A DNA stretch of 64,000 nt from NCBI RefSeq assembly GCF_037404875.1, contig NZ_JBBELO010000033.1, positions 248,001 through 312,000 of the forward strand. The letters are read 5' to 3'. The notes beneath the pieces are model-generated. The model was not told the DNA's origin, did no database searches, and saw only the letters and a list, made by a program, of their open reading frames with translations. Shown in pieces: positions 60,211 to 64,000 of the stretch. The stretch comes from Orlajensenia sp037404875. Lineage in GTDB: Bacteria; Actinomycetota; Actinomycetes; Actinomycetales; Microbacteriaceae. The position numbers and the translations under genes are program-made. Each line of letters opens with the position of its first letter. Within the stretch, counting starts at the first letter, position 1.

Positions 60211-62259
60211 ATGATCGCCGACCCCAGCGTGACCCACCTGCTCGGCCGTCTCGGCGTGATCGAGGACCGCATCCGTCGTCTCGTCGCAGCCCGTCGCAGC
60301 GTGGACCCGCAGCCCGATGACCCGTTCCGCGGTCTGTATCTCAGCGATGAGATGATCGACCGGCTGCTCGCCGAGGTGCCGCCGATTCACGACTGGTCGG
60401 ATGCGTCGGCGCGGCTCGCCGCCTGCGAGCAGGGGGCCGACATGGCCGAGGCCGCCGGGCACCGGCTGCGCCTGCGGGAGCTCACGACGACGTTCGGGCT
60501 CAACGCCCTCGACATCGACCTTCTCGTCGTGGCGCTCGCCGCCGACCTCGACGCCAGGTTCGAGCGGTTCTTCGGCTACCTCAACGACGACGTGGGCAGG
60601 CGCCGCCCCTCTGTTGTCGTCGCCATGGAGCTGTGCGGGGTGCCGCTGACCTCGCCGGCCGACCGGGCGCGCCTGGTCGACGGGCCGCTCGTGTCACGCG
60701 GACTGCTCATCGTCGAAGACCTCGACAGGCCGCTTCCGAGCCGGGCGGTGCGCGCGCCCGATCGGGTGGTGGGCCACCTGCTCGGCGACGACTCCGCCGA
60801 CCGCGCTCTCGACGGCGTGCTGCGAAACCCCGCCGCCGTGGCCTGGGGAGATGAACGCAGCGTCGCGCGAGCCTTGGCCGCCGGCATCCGTCTGCTGTAC
60901 CTGCGCGAATCGGCGACCGGTTCGGGGCAGGCGGTCGCCGTGCGCGCCCTGCGCGCGAGCGGACTGGATGCCCTGCACGTCGACCTGTCCCGACTCGGAT
61001 CCGACGAGGACTCCGCGACACTCGCCCGTCTCGCCGCGCGGGAGGCGCGGCTGCGGCGCTGCGGGCTCATCGCCTCTCCGGTCGGTCGTGACGTGCGTCC
61101 GAGCCTGCTGGAGGCCCTTGACGCGAGCCCGCAGCCCACCATCCTCATCGGTGAGTCGATGTGGGATCCAGGCTGGTCGGGCACCCTCCCCGCCATGGAT
61201 GAGGTGCGAGCGAGCACGAGTGAGGAACGCGGCGAGCTGTGGCTGCAGGCGCTCGGCGGCACCGCCGGTGGCATCGACGTCGCGGCGACGACCGCCCAGT
61301 TCCGGCTGCGACCCGAGCAGGTGCAGCGGGCGGCATCCACGGCGCTCAGCCAGGCCGCGCTGACGCCGAGCGGCGTGATCACTCCCGAGCATCTCGCGGC
61401 GGGCGCGCGCGCCGAGAACGGATCGGCCCTCGACCGGCTGGCGCGCCGGGTGAGCCCGGCCGTCGGATGGCGCGACCTCGTGCTGCCCCCGGCCACGATG
61501 AACGCGCTGCACGAGATCGAGTTGCGCGCGCGGCACCGCGAGCGGGTGCTCGGAGACTGGGGCATGCGGCCGGGCGGAGGGCGTGGGCACGGTGTCGTGG
61601 CGCTGTTCGCGGGCGACTCCGGGACGGGCAAGACGATGTCGGCAGAGGTCGTGGCCGGCGAACTCGGACTCGACCTCTACGTGGTCGACCTCTCCACGGT
61701 GGTCGACAAGTACATCGGCGAGACCGAGAAGAACCTCGACCGCATCTTCACGGCGGCCGCGGGAACGAACGCGGTGCTGCTGTTCGATGAGGCGGATGCG
61801 GTGTTCGGCAAGCGCAGCGAGGTCAAGGACTCCCACGACCGCTACGCCAACGTCGAGAGCGCGTTCCTGCTGCAGCGGATGGAGACCTTCGACGGGCTCG
61901 CGATCCTCGCCACCAACCTTCGCGCCAACATCGACGAGGCCTTCACCCGCCGTCTCGACGTCATCGTCGACTTCCCCATGCCCGATGCGGAGCACCGCAG
62001 CGCGCTGTGGGACCGCTGCCTGGGTCGCGCGCTCGAGCGCGCTCCCGACGTGGACCTCGAGTTCCTCGGCCGCTCGTTCGAGCTCGCCGGGGGCGGCATC
62101 CGTTCTGCCGCGGTCACGGCCGCGTACCTCGCTGCCGCCGACGGTGCCGTCGTACGGATGCTGCACCTCGTGCTCGCGGTCGAGCGCGAATACCGCAAGC
62201 TCGGCCGGCTCGTGGTGGAGCGCGAATTCGGCGCCTTCTGGCAGGAGGTGTCCGCGTGA
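60211..62259 (+). CDS. AAA+ ATPase of the eCIS (Pvc15-type)
   Basis: A 682-residue protein. The first 440 residues are helical and family-specific (LRELTTTFGLNALDIDLLVVALAADLDARFERFFGYLNDDVGRRRPSV). The AAA+ module follows: Walker A GDSGTGKT at about 468-475, Walker B VLLFDEADAVFG at about 521-532, the sensor-1 stretch ILATNLRANIDEAFTRRLD, and the arginine finger in the last part. It is typical of the ATPase found in most eCIS loci, which is thought to help assembly or cargo loading. It starts one base after the DUF4255 gene. Confidence 0.95.
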   Translation: MIADPSVTHLLGRLGVIEDRIRRLVAARRSVDPQPDDPFRGLYLSDEMIDRLLAEVPPIHDWSDASARLAACEQGADMAEAAGHRLRLRELTTTFGLNALDIDLLVVALAADLDARFERFFGYLNDDVGRRRPSVVVAMELCGVPLTSPADRARLVDGPLVSRGLLIVEDLDRPLPSRAVRAPDRVVGHLLGDDSADRALDGVLRNPAAVAWGDERSVARALAAGIRLLYLRESATGSGQAVAVRALRASGLDALHVDLSRLGSDEDSATLARLAAREARLRRCGLIASPVGRDVRPSLLEALDASPQPTILIGESMWDPGWSGTLPAMDEVRASTSEERGELWLQALGGTAGGIDVAATTAQFRLRPEQVQRAASTALSQAALTPSGVITPEHLAAGARAENGSALDRLARRVSPAVGWRDLVLPPATMNALHEIELRARHRERVLGDWGMRPGGGRGHGVVALFAGDSGTGKTMSAEVVAGELGLDLYVVDLSTVVDKYIGETEKNLDRIFTAAAGTNAVLLFDEADAVFGKRSEVKDSHDRYANVESAFLLQRMETFDGLAILATNLRANIDEAFTRRLDVIVDFPMPDAEHRSALWDRCLGRALERAPDVDLEFLGRSFELAGGGIRSAAVTAAYLAAADGAVVRMLHLVLAVEREYRKLGRLVVEREFGAFWQEVSA

Positions 62260-62307
62260 GCCGCCATCCGGCCCCGCCGTCGGGCCCCCACCTTTCTTCT
62301 TCGCCGT

Positions 62308-62366
62308 TGAACTATTTGGTGCCCGTTGATCCGCCTGTAGCGGCTCAACGGCGACGAAATGGTTCA
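62308..62366. repeat. 59-bp palindromic element, copy C (inside the eCIS operon)
   Basis: Arms at 62308-62333 and 62341-62366 flank the 7-nt loop CCTGTAG. The left arm begins TGAACTATTTGGTGCC (one change from copy B) and the right arm ends GGCGACGAAATGGTTCA. It sits in the 162-bp gap between the AAA+ and DUF4157 genes, the only long gap in this operon, and would form a strong stem in the mRNA. Confidence 0.85.
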
Positions 62367-62421
62367 ACGGCGGAAGGTGTCGTGAAGCAATGCGTCGTGA
62401 AGCAGGAAATGGAGGTGCGTC

Positions 62422-63165
62422 ATGCACACGCACGATTTCGACGGACTCGACCTCGAGGTCGGCCGTCGCGGTAAAGAGGGAGCCGGGCCCGAACAGGCCG
62501 GTCTCGCCGGCGTGGCCGAGCACCGGCCCGACGTGCTCGGCCGCAGCGGCCTGCTGCAGTTGCAGCGGGATGCCGGCAACGAGGCGGTGAGCGACCTCGT
62601 CGAACAGCAGCGGTCGCCGGTGCTCGACGTCGTGAATTCCGGCGGCGGTACGCCGCTGCAGGCCGACGTGCGGGCCGACATGGAAGGCCGGCTGGGCGCC
62701 GACTTCTCCGACGTGCGGGTGCACACGGGGTCCGACGCCCACGAGTCGGCGCGGTCGGTGGGCGCTCACGCCTATACGGTCGGCACCAACGTCGTGTTCC
62801 AGCGCGATGCCTTCGACCCCTCGTCGGATGCGGGCCGCACGACCCTCGCGCACGAACTGACCCACGTCATCCAGCAGCGCTCCGGACCGGTCGACGGCAC
62901 GCCGACCGCCTCGGGAGTGAGCGTGAGCAATCCGGGTGATCGGTACGAGAGGGCGGCCGCGGAGAACGCCACCCGGGTCATGAGCGCCGCGGCGCCGGCG
63001 GCAGCGTCCGCGGCACCTGTGCAGCGCGACTCGGCCGGTGCGGATGCCGGCGCCTCGGTGCAGCGCGCCCAGGCGACCGAGGAGGATGAAGAGGAATCGC
63101 TGCAGGGCTCCTTCGTACAGCGTGAGGAGGCGCCGACGGAGGAAGACGAAGAACTCGGCGCCTGA
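62422..63165 (+). CDS. DUF4157-domain protein (eCIS-associated, HExxH)
   Basis: A 247-residue protein. Near the N-terminus it has LQLQRDAGNEAVSDLV. The DUF4157 core follows: PLQADVRADMEGRLGADFSDVRVHTGSDAHESARSVGAHAYTVGTNVVFQRDAF and the metalloprotease-like motif LAHELTHVIQQ (H144-E-L-T-H148). The C-terminal 60 residues are Ala-rich, then acidic, with VQR repeats (for example GSFVQREEAPTEEDEE). Proteins of this family are typical of eCIS loci and are proposed as cargo or cargo-linked proteases. ATG 62422 has GGAGG at 62411-62415. Confidence 0.92.
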   Translation: MHTHDFDGLDLEVGRRGKEGAGPEQAGLAGVAEHRPDVLGRSGLLQLQRDAGNEAVSDLVEQQRSPVLDVVNSGGGTPLQADVRADMEGRLGADFSDVRVHTGSDAHESARSVGAHAYTVGTNVVFQRDAFDPSSDAGRTTLAHELTHVIQQRSGPVDGTPTASGVSVSNPGDRYERAAAENATRVMSAAAPAAASAAPVQRDSAGADAGASVQRAQATEEDEEESLQGSFVQREEAPTEEDEELGA

Positions 63166-63174
63166 GATATCCGC

Positions 63175-64000
63175 ATGCCGCCCACCCCCGCAGATGCATC
63201 GCACGAGCAGTCGGCGACCCTCGGCGTCGCCCGACCGGCCGCGTCCGCGCGCTCCGAGGGAGGGTCGGCAGCGGCATCCGCTGTCGGTGGCCGGTTGGTC
63301 GCACTGCAGCGCGCGAGCGGAAACCACGCCGTGGCCGCCCTCGTGGCTTCGCGGCTGAAGGTGCCGGGTACGGAAGCGGTCGTTCAGCGCGATGACGAGA
63401 AGAAGACCTTCGGCGAGGTACTCGAGGGCGACGACCCCGACGCTCTGAAGCCGTTCCGGCCGTTCCCGCCACTGTCCGTGCCCCAGCTGCGCAAGATCTG
63501 CCGACTGGTGATCGACAAGAACCGCTGGGTCGGGCCAGACGACGAGGTCACCATCGAATCAGCCTGGCGGGCCGTTGCGGGGGACCGCTCGCACCTCGAG
63601 GAGAGCGACTGGGCGCTCTGGAAGGAGTGCGACAACTACGGCGCCGAGATGGCCCTCATCCCGTGGATGCGCGATTTGCGCACGACGTTCGCCGACCGGG
63701 TCAGGGAGTCGGCGACCACGAGCGTCGACAAGAACTCCGCAGCCATCACGGCGGAGGCCAAGCGGCTCGGCATCGCCGTGGACGGCAGCCCGGTGCAGCC
63801 CTCGGCGCAGGCCGATGAGGCCGTCGCCCAGCAACGCGGCGTCGCCATGCAGATTCGGGATGCCAATGCCAAGCTCAAGCAGCTGCGCACCATCCCGGTG
63901 GGGTACGGGCCGCCCAGCTGGGGCACCGCCGGCGGGGGAAAGGCGCCGGCCCTTCCACCCGGCGGAACGCCCGACATCGAGCCGAAGAAGATCGCGACCT
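63175..64000 (+). CDS. Probable eCIS cargo-like protein, cut by the right edge
   Basis: An open frame of 275 codons starting ATG 63175, 9 nt after the DUF4157 gene, and running off the window. Its N-terminus is a low-complexity tail (Ala, Ser, Gly) followed by LVALQRASGNHAVAALVASRL, which shares the LQRxxGNxAV motif of the DUF4157 protein, and then AVVQRDDEKKT. The next 160 residues are soluble and helical (PQLRKICRLVIDKNRWVGPD, SDWALWKECDNYGAEMALIPWMRDL); I recognise no enzymatic motif in that part. The motif and the position suggest a packaged cargo or loading protein; the C-terminus, likely holding any toxin domain, is not visible. Confidence 0.8.
   Translation, partial: MPPTPADASHEQSATLGVARPAASARSEGGSAAASAVGGRLVALQRASGNHAVAALVASRLKVPGTEAVVQRDDEKKTFGEVLEGDDPDALKPFRPFPPLSVPQLRKICRLVIDKNRWVGPDDEVTIESAWRAVAGDRSHLEESDWALWKECDNYGAEMALIPWMRDLRTTFADRVRESATTSVDKNSAAITAEAKRLGIAVDGSPVQPSAQADEAVAQQRGVAMQIRDANAKLKQLRTIPVGYGPPSWGTAGGGKAPALPPGGTPDIEPKKIAT

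Noticed and set aside
60694..63327. An 877-codon minus-strand frame over the AAA+ and DUF4157 genes
   Set aside because: It runs through two well-supported genes and the 59-bp palindrome; composition is that of an antisense shadow.

Overview
The window is high-GC actinobacterial DNA, most likely Microbacteriaceae. Pointers are a complete-looking menaquinone pathway, system II cytochrome c maturation, an LLM-type (F420/FMN) oxidoreductase, a bS22-like ribosomal protein next to a small excisionase-type HTH protein, heavy use of GTG starts, abundant ggatgc/gcatcc hexamers, and many genes that begin 6-7 nt after a TANNNT -10 box (leaderless transcripts). No transposase, integrase, plasmid origin or CRISPR array was seen. 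Layout: 1-7.6 kb holds a truncated gene, an LLM oxidoreductase, a VOC protein with an HxlR regulator, an NhaP-type Na+/H+ antiporter, a receiver-less winged-helix regulator preceded by a cysteine-rich leader peptide, upp, tadA and RidA. 7.6-14.1 kb holds a class I amidotransferase, a CDF transporter, proC, a two-gene Trk/Ktr K+ uptake operon, an ArsR regulator, an excisionase-like HTH protein, bS22, a glutaredoxin-like protein and a SHOCT protein. 14.3-21 kb is a sulfatase module: arylsulfatase, HAD phosphatase and SulP transporter on the plus strand, facing a GAP-family membrane protein and the formylglycine-generating enzyme that activates sulfatases. 21.1-27.2 kb has an archaeal-type AspRS and the operon histidine phosphatase, ResA-like thioredoxin, CcdA, ResB, CcsB. 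27.4-40.1 kb carries menC, menB, menE, menA, menD, menF, menG, a polyprenyl diphosphate synthase and fprA, with ppk2 and small genes between; menH and menI are not obvious. 40.2-54.2 kb has an alpha/beta hydrolase, a NUDIX hydrolase, YajQ, a LacI regulator, tRNA-Tyr, an inositol monophosphatase, an M23 peptidase and a maltodextrin regulon (alpha-glucosidase divergent from malEFG and a cytoplasmic GH13 enzyme) with two LacI-type operators. From 54.6 kb to the right edge lies one end of an extracellular contractile injection system (eCIS) locus: PAAR tip protein and a membrane protein on the minus strand; a LuxR regulator, an 816-residue secreted repeat protein, a DUF4255 (Pvc16-type) cap protein, an AAA+ ATPase, a DUF4157 protein and a probable cargo-like protein on the plus strand. 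Sheath, tube and baseplate genes are expected beyond the right edge. Overlaid on this are several palindromic repeat families: a 59-bp element in three copies (one inside the eCIS operon), two arrays of REP-like CTTCGACAGGCTCAG units, an 84-bp unit at the 3' ends of genes, and a single TTGCCACTTT inverted repeat. The most unusual items are the leaderless Cys-rich leader peptide, the two leaderless genes sharing one palindromic -10 element, the 59-bp element family, and the secreted repeat protein translationally coupled to the eCIS genes.
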